Below, piece by piece: positions 9,354 to 17,245 of a stretch of 64,000 nucleotides of DNA. Source of the stretch: Eubacterium sp. (GTDB lineage Bacteria; Bacillota; Clostridia; Lachnospirales; Lachnospiraceae); assembly GCA_017634555.1 (NCBI GenBank), contig JAGBNF010000033.1, forward strand, positions 1 through 64,000, in the 5' to 3' direction. A program made the translations under genes and the position numbers. The notes under the pieces were generated by a model, which was not told the DNA's origin, did not search any database, and saw only the letters and a list, made by a program, of their open reading frames with translations. The first letter of the stretch is position 1. The number at the start of each line of letters is the position of its first letter.

Positions 9354-9539
9354 AACCCGAATACCCTCCATAAGTATTGTTAAAAAGCGATAAATTTTCC
9401 GTTAGTTTCCTCCATTTTCTATGAATTAATACTAACAGAATTATTTTACCATTTCTTTCCAAATATTGCTTTAATTTTTACTAATATTGCTATAAACTTA
9501 ATATGTAAAATAATCCAGAAAAGGAGCTGAGAAAAAACA
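9354..9539. promoter_or_regulatory. divergent promoter region with a 9-bp direct repeat
   Basis: A 186-bp A+T-rich gap between the divergent GH3 operon and the prsW-like gene. AATATTGCT occurs at 9462-9470 and again at 9483-9491, 21 bp apart, about two helical turns, which suits a regulator binding one face of the DNA. A 6-bp inverted pair GTTAGT/ACTAAC lies closer to the GH3 gene. I could not place confident -35/-10 boxes for either gene. Confidence 0.35.
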
Positions 9540-10868
9540 ATGCAATTTGCCGCACTACTTGCCATATTACCGGTAATACTGTTACTTATCTACATATACA
9601 AAATGGACTCTTACGAGAAGGAGCCGATCAAGCTTCTCGTATTGCTCGTTGTATTCGGAGTTATCTCCGCTGTACCGGCTATCATTCTCGAAGAGATCGG
9701 AACAGCTATACTGAACGGCATATTCGGAGAGCAGAATCCGCTGGCTTCCCCACCTTTAATTTATAGCTTTATAAATACATTCTTTATCGTTGCTATTTCG
9801 GAGGAGCTGGTTAAGTTTCTTGCAGCTTATATCCTTACCTGGAAGAATCCGGCATTCAATTTCAAGTTTGACGGAATAGTTTACTGCTTCTATGCTTCAA
9901 TGGGCTTCGCACTCATTGAAAATATACTCTACGTTTTCGCAAGATCAGGCGGAGCATCTGTCGGAACCGCAATAGCAAGAGCTCTTCTTGCAATCCCGGC
10001 ACACGGAATGTTCTCTGTATTCATGGGATACTATTATGGCGAGGCAAAGTTCTGTAGTATTACAGGAAACAAAGCCGGTGTTAAAGCTAATATCGCCAGA
10101 GGATTTTTAATATCAATACTCCTTCACGGTTTCTATGACTTCTGTCTCCTTTCGGGAAGATTCGTCATGGTAATTGCATTCTTCCTTTTCGTAATTATCG
10201 CGGATATTTACACAGTCATGAAGATCAGCAAGGCTTCAAAGACGAACCTTGCATTATATAACACTCAGTATCAGCCATACTGGGTAACTCAGGGAGCTTA
10301 TCAGCAGGGCATGTTTAATCCTGCATACTCCGCTCCTCAGGGTTACGGTGCTGCTCCGGGCTTCGATCCATATGCTCAGGGTTATAACAGTGCACCTCAG
10401 GGCTACAACGCTCCGCCTCAGCAGGGCTATTCTCCAAATGCTCAGGGCTACTCAGCACAGGGTTATGCTCCGGCTAATCAGAATTTCAATGCAGCTCCTC
10501 AGGGCTATAATGCTACACCTCAGCAGGGCTTCAATCCATATGCTCAGGGTTATGCAGCTCAGGGTTATGCTCCGGCTAACCAGAATTTCGACGCAGCTCC
10601 TCAGGGCTACGGCAATCCTGCTCAGAATTTCGATGCATCTCTTCAGAGTGCTGCAGCTTCAACGCAGGATGCTTTCGCACAGCCTGCATATAATCAGGCA
10701 GATGCCTTCGATGCACAGCAGCCTATATCGGAACAGCATACATCCATTCTCAGACGCGAGCCGCCTAGAATGATCTACTGTCCGAACTGCCATAATATCT
10801 GTGATTTCAATTCATTTTTCTGCGGAAAATGTTCTACTCCGATACATAACTTCGGAGCAGCAATGTAA
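9540..10868 (+). CDS. PrsW-family membrane protease with repetitive Q/Y/N-rich tail and C-terminal zinc ribbon
   Basis: Residues 1-230 form a multi-span membrane domain with the PrsW motifs: SEELVKF (Glu88, Glu89), GFALIEN (Glu127), a His at 155 in PAHGMF, and LLHGFYD (His196, Asp200). PrsW proteins are membrane metalloproteases; in Bacillus subtilis PrsW cleaves the anti-sigma factor RsiW. Residues about 240-405 are a low-complexity tail rich in Gln, Tyr, Asn, Pro, Ala and Gly with a 34-residue tandem repeat. The end carries a zinc ribbon with Cys at about 414, 417, 428 and 431 (CPNC ... CGKC). The tail and ribbon are not part of classical PrsW. ATG start; AAGGAG lies 14 bases upstream, rather far. 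The substrate is unknown and no anti-sigma factor is adjacent. Confidence 0.82.
   Translation: MQFAALLAILPVILLLIYIYKMDSYEKEPIKLLVLLVVFGVISAVPAIILEEIGTAILNGIFGEQNPLASPPLIYSFINTFFIVAISEELVKFLAAYILTWKNPAFNFKFDGIVYCFYASMGFALIENILYVFARSGGASVGTAIARALLAIPAHGMFSVFMGYYYGEAKFCSITGNKAGVKANIARGFLISILLHGFYDFCLLSGRFVMVIAFFLFVIIADIYTVMKISKASKTNLALYNTQYQPYWVTQGAYQQGMFNPAYSAPQGYGAAPGFDPYAQGYNSAPQGYNAPPQQGYSPNAQGYSAQGYAPANQNFNAAPQGYNATPQQGFNPYAQGYAAQGYAPANQNFDAAPQGYGNPAQNFDASLQSAAASTQDAFAQPAYNQADAFDAQQPISEQHTSILRREPPRMIYCPNCHNICDFNSFFCGKCSTPIHNFGAAM
10410..10613 (+). repeat. 102-bp in-frame tandem repeat in the prsW-like gene
   Basis: Two consecutive 102-bp units (10410-10511 and 10512-10613) encode 34-residue repeats that differ at only six residues. 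Each carries an AQGYxAQGYAPANQNF core followed by an AAPQGY ending. Shorter AQGY and PQGY units flank them. Such units expand or contract easily by slippage, so length may vary between strains. Confidence 0.85.
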
Positions 10869-10885
10869 GATTATATCGGAGGCCT

Positions 10886-12262
10886 ATGATGGACAGACAG
10901 TATGTTGCAATAGATCTGAAATCCTTCTATGCCTCCGTTGAATGTTTTGAAAGGGGGCTTAACCCCCTTACAGCACGTCTTGTTGTGGCAGATGAGTCCC
11001 GCACGGATAAGACCATCTGCCTTGCAGTATCACCTGCACTCAAAGCATACGGGATTTCAGGCAGAGCCAGACTTTTCGAAGTAAAGGCACGACTTGCCGA
11101 AATAAAAAGAACCACCGGAGAGGACATAGATTTCATAATCGCTCCTCCTCGGATGGCCCGCTATATCGAATTTTCCAATATGGTCTATAACACATATCTC
11201 AAATATATCGCCCCGGAAGATATTCATGTATACAGTATCGACGAGGTGTTTATTGACGTGACCGGTTATCTGAAAACCTATAAAATGACCGCCCACGAAC
11301 TGACCATAAAGATGATCCGCGACGTCCTCTCCGTTACGGGTATTACCGCAACCGCTGGTATCGGAACGAATCTCTATCTGGCAAAGATTGCAATGGATAT
11401 CACCGCTAAGCATATGGAAGCAGATGAGGATGGAGTAAGAATTGCCGAGCTGAACGAACGCACTTACCGTGAGCAGCTCTGGGATCATAAACCTATAACA
11501 GATTTCTGGCGCATAGGCGGAGGAACCGCAAGACGCCTGGCTGCAAATCATATGTATACCATGGGAGATATCGCAAGAAAAAGTATCACCGACGAGGAAC
11601 GCCTGTATCAGATTTTCGGAATTGATGCGGAGTTCCTGATAGACCACGCATGGGGTATCGAACCAACAACCATCGCAGATATCAAGAACTATAAGCCATC
11701 TACAAACAGTCTTTCATCGGGGCAGGTTCTTTCAACCCCTTATACGATTGAAAATGCAAAGATCATCATCAGGGAAATGACAGAAGCTCTCGTCCTTGAT
11801 CTTGTAAAGCAGCATCTGGTTTCTAATTCCTTCACACTGGACATAATGTATGACAGAGAAAATGTGGACAACGGAACCTACACGGGAGAAATCCAGGTAG
11901 ATCGTTACGGAAGACTGGTACCAAAGCATTCTCACGGTACCGCGAACTTTATGAAGTATACAAGCTCCACGGATGTGATAATCAATTCTGTTCTCGAAAC
12001 CTATGATCGGATAGTTAATCCTGAGCTTACCGTACGAAGACTCAACATTTCCGCAAATGATCTGAAAAACGAGGATGACATCTGCGAACAGTATGATATC
12101 TTTACGGATCCGGAAAAACTGGAACAGGAAAAGCGTCTGCAGAATGCAATGCTTGAGATAAAAGATAAGTTTGGAAAGAACGCGATACTGAAGGGCACCA
12201 GCTATCTCGATGCCGCAACAGCACGCGACAGAAACGGTTTTATTGGAGGACACAAGGGCTGA
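10886..12262 (+). CDS. Y-family DNA polymerase (UmuC/DinB type)
   Basis: A 458-residue translesion polymerase. The catalytic carboxylates are visible in YVAIDLKSFYASVE (near residue 9) and YSIDEVFIDV (near 117-120), with the steric residues of the little-finger region further on and a helix-hairpin-helix-like segment around IGGGTARRLAANHMYTMGDI. Length and the following small gene match the Firmicutes group related to UvrX/YqjW more than canonical DinB (about 350-400 residues). Start ATGATG with GGAGG 4-7 bases upstream. No LexA box was recognised upstream; the gene lies 17 bases after the PrsW gene, so it may be read from there. Confidence 0.88.
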   Translation: MMDRQYVAIDLKSFYASVECFERGLNPLTARLVVADESRTDKTICLAVSPALKAYGISGRARLFEVKARLAEIKRTTGEDIDFIIAPPRMARYIEFSNMVYNTYLKYIAPEDIHVYSIDEVFIDVTGYLKTYKMTAHELTIKMIRDVLSVTGITATAGIGTNLYLAKIAMDITAKHMEADEDGVRIAELNERTYREQLWDHKPITDFWRIGGGTARRLAANHMYTMGDIARKSITDEERLYQIFGIDAEFLIDHAWGIEPTTIADIKNYKPSTNSLSSGQVLSTPYTIENAKIIIREMTEALVLDLVKQHLVSNSFTLDIMYDRENVDNGTYTGEIQVDRYGRLVPKHSHGTANFMKYTSSTDVIINSVLETYDRIVNPELTVRRLNISANDLKNEDDICEQYDIFTDPEKLEQEKRLQNAMLEIKDKFGKNAILKGTSYLDAATARDRNGFIGGHKG

Positions 12263-12267
12263 TAACT

Positions 12268-12474
12268 ATGGATAATACAAATAGTAATACTTATAGTAAT
12301 CCGAATCAATCAGGTGACTATCACGGAGCCTATGCCGACATAATCAACCTCGAACGTCCGGTTCATATTGATGACGAGTTTGCGGCAAAGCATCCTCCGA
12401 TCCCACGCGCTGACCGCGCCAAGATCTTTGCATCCTTTGCCGCACTTAAAGATAATCTTACATCACACGATTGA
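12268..12474 (+). CDS. small YolD-like protein, partner of the Y-family polymerase
   Basis: A 68-residue protein 5 bases after the polymerase gene. The segment YADIINLERP followed by PRADRAKIFASFAAL matches the pattern of clostridial YolD-like proteins (a conserved YxDIINL, then a DRAxxFxxFAAL motif), which are commonly paired with Y-family polymerases. Here the protein stops just after that motif, whereas many relatives continue with a further helical region, so it is a minimal version. Its role is presumably to modulate the polymerase; this is inference from gene pairing. Confidence 0.7.
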   Translation: MDNTNSNTYSNPNQSGDYHGAYADIINLERPVHIDDEFAAKHPPIPRADRAKIFASFAALKDNLTSHD

Positions 12475-12607
12475 TGATATATAGCTATATTTTATCCTCT
12501 GATCATTTACATGATCTGTGCAGCTAAATTCAAAATTATATACATAAATATCATTACAGTCACCGGTACATTCAACATTCATAAGATCTCTGCTGCCGGC
12601 CTTGAAA

Positions 12608-12916
12608 TCATCCTCTACCGGAATATTTATAATCCTTATCATTAACTACTATCATTTCATAAAAGCCCATATGATCTTCTAAGAATTTTGGAGCCATATA
12701 CCACTCGTTACTATATGCACCTCTTATCATATCAGTTTTTGTTCTATAATCATCCGGTCTTACTGTCAGATACTCTGCATCCATATATGTATATTCTCTA
12801 TATTCCGTCATAGCCTTATTTGCCTCGAAATACGTATATGCAAATGCAGCACCCCCGAACAAAAGAAATACCATCACCGCTATTATGATTGTCATTAATG
12901 TATAGTGTTTTTTCAC
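12608..12916 (-). CDS. hypothetical single-span membrane protein
   Basis: A 102-residue protein of unknown family. I start it at the GTG that has AAGGAGG 8 bases upstream; an ATG 16 codons earlier would put the ribosome-binding site inside the gene. A basic N-terminus (VKKHYT) precedes a strong hydrophobic span at about residues 8-28 and then an acidic, Tyr-rich soluble part of about 70 residues (EYREYTYMDAEYL), probably outside the cell. It stands alone between the polymerase cassette and the tRNA gene. Function not recognised. Confidence 0.6.
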   Translation of the reverse strand: MKKHYTLMTIIIAVMVFLLFGGAAFAYTYFEANKAMTEYREYTYMDAEYLTVRPDDYRTKTDMIRGAYSNEWYMAPKFLEDHMGFYEMIVVNDKDYKYSGRG

Positions 12917-13035
12917 TTTTATGATCCTCCTTAATGAGTTTATCATTTTTGTTAGAGAAATCATAATAAAAAGACTTGTATTCTTTATGTACTTGAAAAA
13001 AAACTTATAGATTTTCCATATCGTTCATATAAAGT

Positions 13036-13066
13036 AAAAAAGCACATCACGATGATGTGCTTTTTA
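13036..13066. terminator. bidirectional terminator after tRNA-Arg
   Basis: A hairpin with perfect arms AGCACATCA/TGATGTGCT, flanked by A-rich sequence on the left and TTTTT on the right, so it can end transcription in both directions. It lies 3 bases beyond the 3' end of the minus-strand tRNA and upstream of the minus-strand gene at 12608-12916. Confidence 0.85.
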
Positions 13067-13068
13067 AG

Positions 13069-13142
13069 TGTTCCCGATGCGATTCGAACGCACGACCTTC
13101 CGCTTAGGAGGCGGACGCTCTATCCTGCTGAGCTACGGAAAC
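13069..13142 (-). tRNA. tRNA-Arg (anticodon CCT)
   Basis: A 74-nt cloverleaf. The acceptor stem GTTTCCG pairs with CGGGAAC, including one T-G pair; discriminator A; no encoded CCA. The D arm contains TAGCTCAGCAGGATAGAGC, the anticodon stem CCGC/GCGG encloses loop CTCCTAA with anticodon CCT, and the T arm holds the canonical GTTCGAATC. It reads AGG codons. A dedicated promoter lies upstream and a terminator follows at once, so it is a single-gene unit. Confidence 0.96.
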
Positions 13143-13170
13143 ATTCTTCGGTTTTTCAACCGCAGTAATT

Positions 13171-13199
13171 ATTTTATCCGATAGACTCTTTCAAGTCAA
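13171..13199 (-). promoter_or_regulatory. tRNA-Arg promoter
   Basis: On the minus strand TTGACT (13194-13199), a 17-base spacer and TAAAAT (13171-13176) lie about 29 bases before the mature tRNA 5' end, a normal arrangement for a strong stable-RNA promoter. Confidence 0.7.
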
Positions 13200-13276
13200 G
13201 CTCGACATAAACTACGCCAACTCATATATAAGTCAATTCGATTCATTGAAATTTATACTCTCGTCCGAATTTCTGA

Positions 13277-13999
13277 CTAGAATCTCAGCATTCCCTGAAG
13301 CCAGACATCACCGCGGAATCTTCTTCCGTTTTCCGGCTCTCCAACCAGATCCTTTTCGTTGATTGCAAGTGTAATGTTATACTCATTACATCTGAGATTC
13401 AGAACATAAACTATCTCATTGGTATAACGATTGATGACCTTCTTATATCCGTCAATAGTTCCCACAACTCTGTACATCTCGCATTCAACTCCGCAAGGGA
13501 TAATGGATGTTTCGATAAGTGAGAAGATATCCTCTCCCGAAGGCTCTGCCAAAGGAAGAAGAATATTTCCGTTGGTGGAAAGTGCCGAGAAGGCAACCGC
13601 TTCAATAGCATCCTGGAATCCGAGCATCCATTTCTCAACCTCTACTATATTAAGTACATAGAAAATGAGAGAGAACGAAGGATTATCCGAGATTCCCGCA
13701 TAAGACTTATTTACCAGTCTTTCCTCTAATTCCACAGCTCCGAAATAAAAGTCCGAATCCGGGATTATATAAGGAAAGTAATGTTCCATGAGAAACTGTC
13801 CGGACTCATCCATTTCACCTATCATGGATATACCGATTCCTTCACCGAAATCCTTGTCCATCTGAGCAAAGGATACATCACGGTTTGCATTAACTGCTAT
13901 TCTGTTGTCCGGTTTAGAAACGATCGTTTTAAAAAGCGGTTCAATATCCTTGATAGACTGAATCTCGCTGAACCCGATAGCTCTGAGATATTTATGCAT
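13277..13999 (-). CDS. DUF3881-like conserved protein
   Basis: A 240-residue cytoplasmic protein of unknown function. The opening MHKYLRAIGFS and the overall pattern resemble the DUF3881 family of Clostridia; this is recalled, not searched. No signal peptide, membrane span or catalytic motif is visible. The start is the ATG with TTTGGAG 7 bases upstream; a TTG four codons earlier overlaps that site. It follows serS on the same strand, but 260 bp of foldable sequence lie between them, so it may be read separately. No function can be inferred. Confidence 0.65.
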   Translation of the reverse strand: MHKYLRAIGFSEIQSIKDIEPLFKTIVSKPDNRIAVNANRDVSFAQMDKDFGEGIGISMIGEMDESGQFLMEHYFPYIIPDSDFYFGAVELEERLVNKSYAGISDNPSFSLIFYVLNIVEVEKWMLGFQDAIEAVAFSALSTNGNILLPLAEPSGEDIFSLIETSIIPCGVECEMYRVVGTIDGYKKVINRYTNEIVYVLNLRCNEYNITLAINEKDLVGEPENGRRFRGDVWLQGMLRF

Positions 14000-14065
14000 A
14001 TAAGTCTCCAAAAAGCCCTGCAGTTATACGCTGCAGAGCTTCTAACTATTCATATAATAATGTAA

Positions 14066-14238
14066 GTGTCAAAAGTTGACACCATATGACATACGGATTG
14101 CTCCGTTTCTCACGAAACTCTCGCAATCCTCGAAACACTCAGAAACCGCTATTATCCTACGGAAAATGCTATTTCTTCGTGTTTCAGCGAGTCAATAAGT
14201 CAAAATGCTTTTCTCACAAGTGAAATCGCATTTTGACT
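14066..14238. repeat. multi-hairpin intergenic element between serS and the DUF3881-like gene
   Basis: Several nested inverted repeats fill this gap. GTGTCAA-AAG-TTGACAC is at 14066-14082. GATTGC (14096) pairs with GCAATC (14123) around an inner GTTTC/GAAAC hairpin. CTCGAAACAC (14129-14138) pairs with GTGTTTC..GAG (14179-14191). The longest pairs AGTCAAAATGC (14198) with GCATTTTGACT (to 14238), with further pairing inside. None is followed by a clear T run, so these are not ordinary terminators. They look like a small REP/MITE-like element or a structured RNA. Confidence 0.5.
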
Positions 14239-14259
14239 TTTGACTCTTATATCATATTA

Positions 14260-15549
14260 TTATTTCTTTGGCTCTATCTTTGAGATGCCACCCATGTATG
14301 GGCGAAGTACCTCAGGAATGTTAACTGAGCCATCTTCGTTGAGGTTGTTCTCAAGGAATGCGATAAGCATTCTTGGAGGAGCAACAACTGTATTGTTAAG
14401 TGTATGAGCAAGATACTTATCTCCGTTCTCACCCTTTATTCTGATCTGAAGTCTTCTTGCCTGAGCGTCTCCGAGATTTGAACAGCTTCCAACCTCAAAG
14501 TACTTCTTCTGACGAGGTGACCATGCTTCTACGTCTACAGACTTAACCTTAAGATCTGCAAGATCTCCTGAACAACACTCAAGTGTTCTTACCGGAATAT
14601 CAAGTGTGCGGAACAGCTCTACTGTGTAGCTCCACATCTTGTCATACCAATCCATTGATTCCTCAGGCTTACATACAACGATCATTTCCTGCTTCTCGAA
14701 CTGATGGATTCTGTAAACACCTCTTTCCTCAAGACCATGTGCACCCTTCTCCTTACGGAAGCATGGTGAATAACTTGTAAGTGTAAGAGGAAGCTCAGCT
14801 TCATCTATCATCTCACCCTTGAAACGTCCGATCATTGAATGCTCACTTGTACCGATAAGGAAGAGATCCTCTCCTTCGATCTTGTACATCATTGAATCCA
14901 TTTCATCGAAGCTCATTACACCTGTAACGACATCGCTTCTGATCATGAAAGGAGGAATAACATATGTAAAGCCCTTGTCGATCATAAAATCTCTTGCATA
15001 AGAAAGAACTGCACTGTGAAGTCTTGCAACATCACCTATAAGATAATAGAATCCGTTTCCTGCAACTCTTCTTGCTGCATCAAGATCGATACCTGCAAGC
15101 TTCTCCATAATCTCTGTATGATATGGAATTTCAAAATCAGGAACGACAGGATCGCCGTACTTCTGAACTTCCACATTTTCAGAATCATCCTTTCCGATAG
15201 GAACTGAAGGATCAATTATGTTAGGGATAGTAAGCATGATGTTACGAACCTTCTCGTCAAGCTCCGGCTGAAGTGCCTCAAGTTCTGCAAGACGCTTAGC
15301 ACTCTCGGCTACCTTTGCCTTAACTGCTTCTGCTTCTTCCTTCTTACCCTGTGCCATAAGAGCTCCGATCTCCTTTGAGATCTTATTCTTCTCTGCACGT
15401 ATATCATCAGCTTCTGCCTGATTCTCTCTTCTCTTCTTATCAAGCTCAATAACCTCATCAACGAGAGGCAGCTTTCTATCCTGGAATTTCTTCTTAATGT
15501 TTTCCTTTACTACGTCAGGATTCTCTCTGAGAAATTTAATATCGATCAT
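14260..15549 (-). CDS. serS: seryl-tRNA synthetase
   Basis: A 429-residue class II synthetase charging tRNA-Ser. The N-terminal antiparallel coiled-coil arm (about residues 25-105, Lys/Glu/Ala-rich) binds the long variable arm of tRNA-Ser. Motif 2 is FRKEKGAHGLEERGVYRIHQF and motif 3 is NNTVVAPPRMLIAFLEN. Both differ from the widespread bacterial forms (FRxEAGxAGxDTRG and NGSGLAVGRxLVAxLEN), although the key arginines remain. This places it in a divergent SerRS branch. ATG start with AGGAGG upstream. It follows parA-parB-DUF4446 on the same strand with a 56-base gap and may share their transcript. Confidence 0.95.
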   Translation of the reverse strand: MIDIKFLRENPDVVKENIKKKFQDRKLPLVDEVIELDKKRRENQAEADDIRAEKNKISKEIGALMAQGKKEEAEAVKAKVAESAKRLAELEALQPELDEKVRNIMLTIPNIIDPSVPIGKDDSENVEVQKYGDPVVPDFEIPYHTEIMEKLAGIDLDAARRVAGNGFYYLIGDVARLHSAVLSYARDFMIDKGFTYVIPPFMIRSDVVTGVMSFDEMDSMMYKIEGEDLFLIGTSEHSMIGRFKGEMIDEAELPLTLTSYSPCFRKEKGAHGLEERGVYRIHQFEKQEMIVVCKPEESMDWYDKMWSYTVELFRTLDIPVRTLECCSGDLADLKVKSVDVEAWSPRQKKYFEVGSCSNLGDAQARRLQIRIKGENGDKYLAHTLNNTVVAPPRMLIAFLENNLNEDGSVNIPEVLRPYMGGISKIEPKK

Positions 15550-15605
15550 TTTGTTTCCTCCTAGATCAAAATGTTTGATTATATTTATCTAATTTACTTC
15601 TTATA

Positions 15606-16163
15606 TCAGTCGATGTCAAATGTTATATCGTCGGCATTCTCAATCATGCCCTTAACCATATCGTCTACAGTCTCTGCTTTTTTCAGTGCCTGCTTTTCTT
15701 CTTCGGAAAGAACGATGTATGATTCTCCCTTAATTATCTCCTTTAAATATGTGTAGCATCCGTCTCTGGTGTGTATCGCACTCAGTATAACTCCCGAATT
15801 CTCTTCATTGAGAAGTGCCAGTGAGAAGCTCTGTTCTCCGGCCATATCAGGAAATGCATTGTACTTCAGCATTCCCAGTTTATCATAACAGGAATCAAGA
15901 TGTGCCTTAAAGGTTCTGTGTTCCTTTGTAACCTTCTTAGCATTTGCTTTCACTTTATCCATCTCTTTAAATCTTGTTAATATGATGGACTCAAGATCCA
16001 TTCCTTTTTTTCCACTCATTACAACATAATACTTTCTTGTAATGGACATCAGCTGTCTTATGGTAAACGCAAGTATTACAGCAAGTATTACTATAAGAAC
16101 AAAGAACACTATAACGACAATCTCTAAGTTAATCCCAAATACATGTGTTGTCGTAAGTATCAT
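15606..16163 (-). CDS. DUF4446 family membrane protein
   Basis: A 185-residue protein with one N-terminal membrane span (about residues 12-34), a basic linker and a cytoplasmic domain containing GMLKYNAFPDMAGEQSFSLALL, typical of DUF4446. This family is regularly found beside parB in Clostridia. Its start overlaps the parB stop as ATGA, so it is translationally coupled to parB. The biochemical role is unknown; the location suggests a link between chromosome segregation and the membrane, which is inference only. Confidence 0.85.
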   Translation of the reverse strand: MILTTTHVFGINLEIVVIVFFVLIVILAVILAFTIRQLMSITRKYYVVMSGKKGMDLESIILTRFKEMDKVKANAKKVTKEHRTFKAHLDSCYDKLGMLKYNAFPDMAGEQSFSLALLNEENSGVILSAIHTRDGCYTYLKEIIKGESYIVLSEEEKQALKKAETVDDMVKGMIENADDITFDID

Positions 16164-17134
16164 ATCTGCTCCTTCGTATTTATTATATTTAAAATTCTCT
16201 CAAGGTCATCTGATGAGAAATATTCAATCTCAATACGACCTTTATTTTTACCGCGAGGCTTGATCTTAACCTTGGTACCGAGAGTATTCTTAAGATTATC
16301 CTCCATCTGTGAAAGAATTGCAAGGAGTGCTGTATTATCCTCCTTCGGAGTTTCAGCCTTCTCCTTATCCTTCTTTGAAAGAATAGTATTTACATCCTTA
16401 ACAAGCTGCTCAGTATCTCTTACATTAAGACCCTTATCAAATATAGTCATTGCAGTCTCATACTGAACATCCGGATCTTCTATAGATATAAGACATCTTG
16501 CATGTCCTGCACTGATCATCTGCTCAACAAGCATTTCCTTAACCTTATCTGAAAGCTTAAGAAGTCTGAGAGAATTTGTGATTGCAGTTCTGCTCTTTGA
16601 TACTCTCTCTGCAACCTCATCCTGCTTAAGATTAAACTCTTCGATAAGACGATTATATGCAAGTGCTTCTTCAATTGGATTAAGATTCTCTCTCTGAATA
16701 TTTTCAATGAGAGCTATCTCAACTCTCTGCTGCTTTGTGTACTTACGAACTATAACAGGAACTTCCTTTATACCTGCAAGTCTTGCAGCTCTCCATCTTC
16801 TCTCACCTGCTATGATCTCATATCCACGATCCTTCTTATATACAATGATTGGCTCAATAACGCCCATTTTCTTTATAGACTCAGCGAGTTCATTAAGAGC
16901 ATCCTCATTAAAGTTAGTTCTCGGCTGGTTAGGATTTGGTTCTATGTCAGTAACCTTTACAAAAAGTTCAGTTACTTCTTCAGAAGTTTTCTTCTCTGCA
17001 GCTGTACGCTTCTCCTTTGCTGCCGGAGTTTTCTTTGAAGCAGTCTTTATATCCTTCTTAGCCTGCTTTACCTCTTCATCACTAACTGACAGAAGACTAT
17101 TTATTCCTCTGCCAAGTCCTCTCTTTACTGCCAT
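16160..17134 (-). CDS. parB: chromosome partitioning protein ParB (Spo0J)
   Basis: A 324-residue CTPase and DNA-clamp protein that loads on parS sites and spreads along the origin region. The N-terminus is Lys/Ala-rich (about residues 20-50). The ParB/Srx domain follows with NPNQPRTNF, the box containing GERRWRAARLAGI and ENIQRENLNPIEEA. The helix-turn-helix includes LKQDEVAERVSKSRTAITNSLRLL, and SAGHARCL is present. The C-terminal dimerisation region ends the protein. It lies 84 bases after parA. Four matching parS-like sites are just upstream of parA, so this ParB probably binds beside its own operon and may regulate it. Confidence 0.95.
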   Translation of the reverse strand: MAVKRGLGRGINSLLSVSDEEVKQAKKDIKTASKKTPAAKEKRTAAEKKTSEEVTELFVKVTDIEPNPNQPRTNFNEDALNELAESIKKMGVIEPIIVYKKDRGYEIIAGERRWRAARLAGIKEVPVIVRKYTKQQRVEIALIENIQRENLNPIEEALAYNRLIEEFNLKQDEVAERVSKSRTAITNSLRLLKLSDKVKEMLVEQMISAGHARCLISIEDPDVQYETAMTIFDKGLNVRDTEQLVKDVNTILSKKDKEKAETPKEDNTALLAILSQMEDNLKNTLGTKVKIKPRGKNKGRIEIEYFSSDDLERILNIINTKEQI

Positions 17135-17199
17135 TATTTCCTCCTAATTGGTTTACATAATATATTTTATGAAATTTAACCTGTTTATAAACTGACAAT

Positions 17200-17245
17200 G
17201 TTATCAACAGTTTCCCTTTTATAAAAACAGTTTATTGTTGATAAC
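17200..17245. promoter_or_regulatory. inverted pair of DnaA-box-like sites at the parA/parB junction
   Basis: TTATCAACA at 17201-17209 and TGTTGATAA at 17236-17244 lie within perfect 10-bp inverted arms (GTTATCAACA/TGTTGATAAC) straddling the parA stop codon. The same two 9-mers in the same relative orientation occur upstream of dnaA (26822 and 26845). TTATCAACA differs from the DnaA consensus TTATCCACA at one base. It could also fold as a weak hairpin ending parA; there is no strong T run. Confidence 0.45.

Noticed and set aside
10348..10773. A 141-residue Leu/Arg/Met-rich frame inside the prsW-like gene
   Set aside because: It is a frame-shifted reading of the repeat tail; repeated DNA keeps other frames open by chance.
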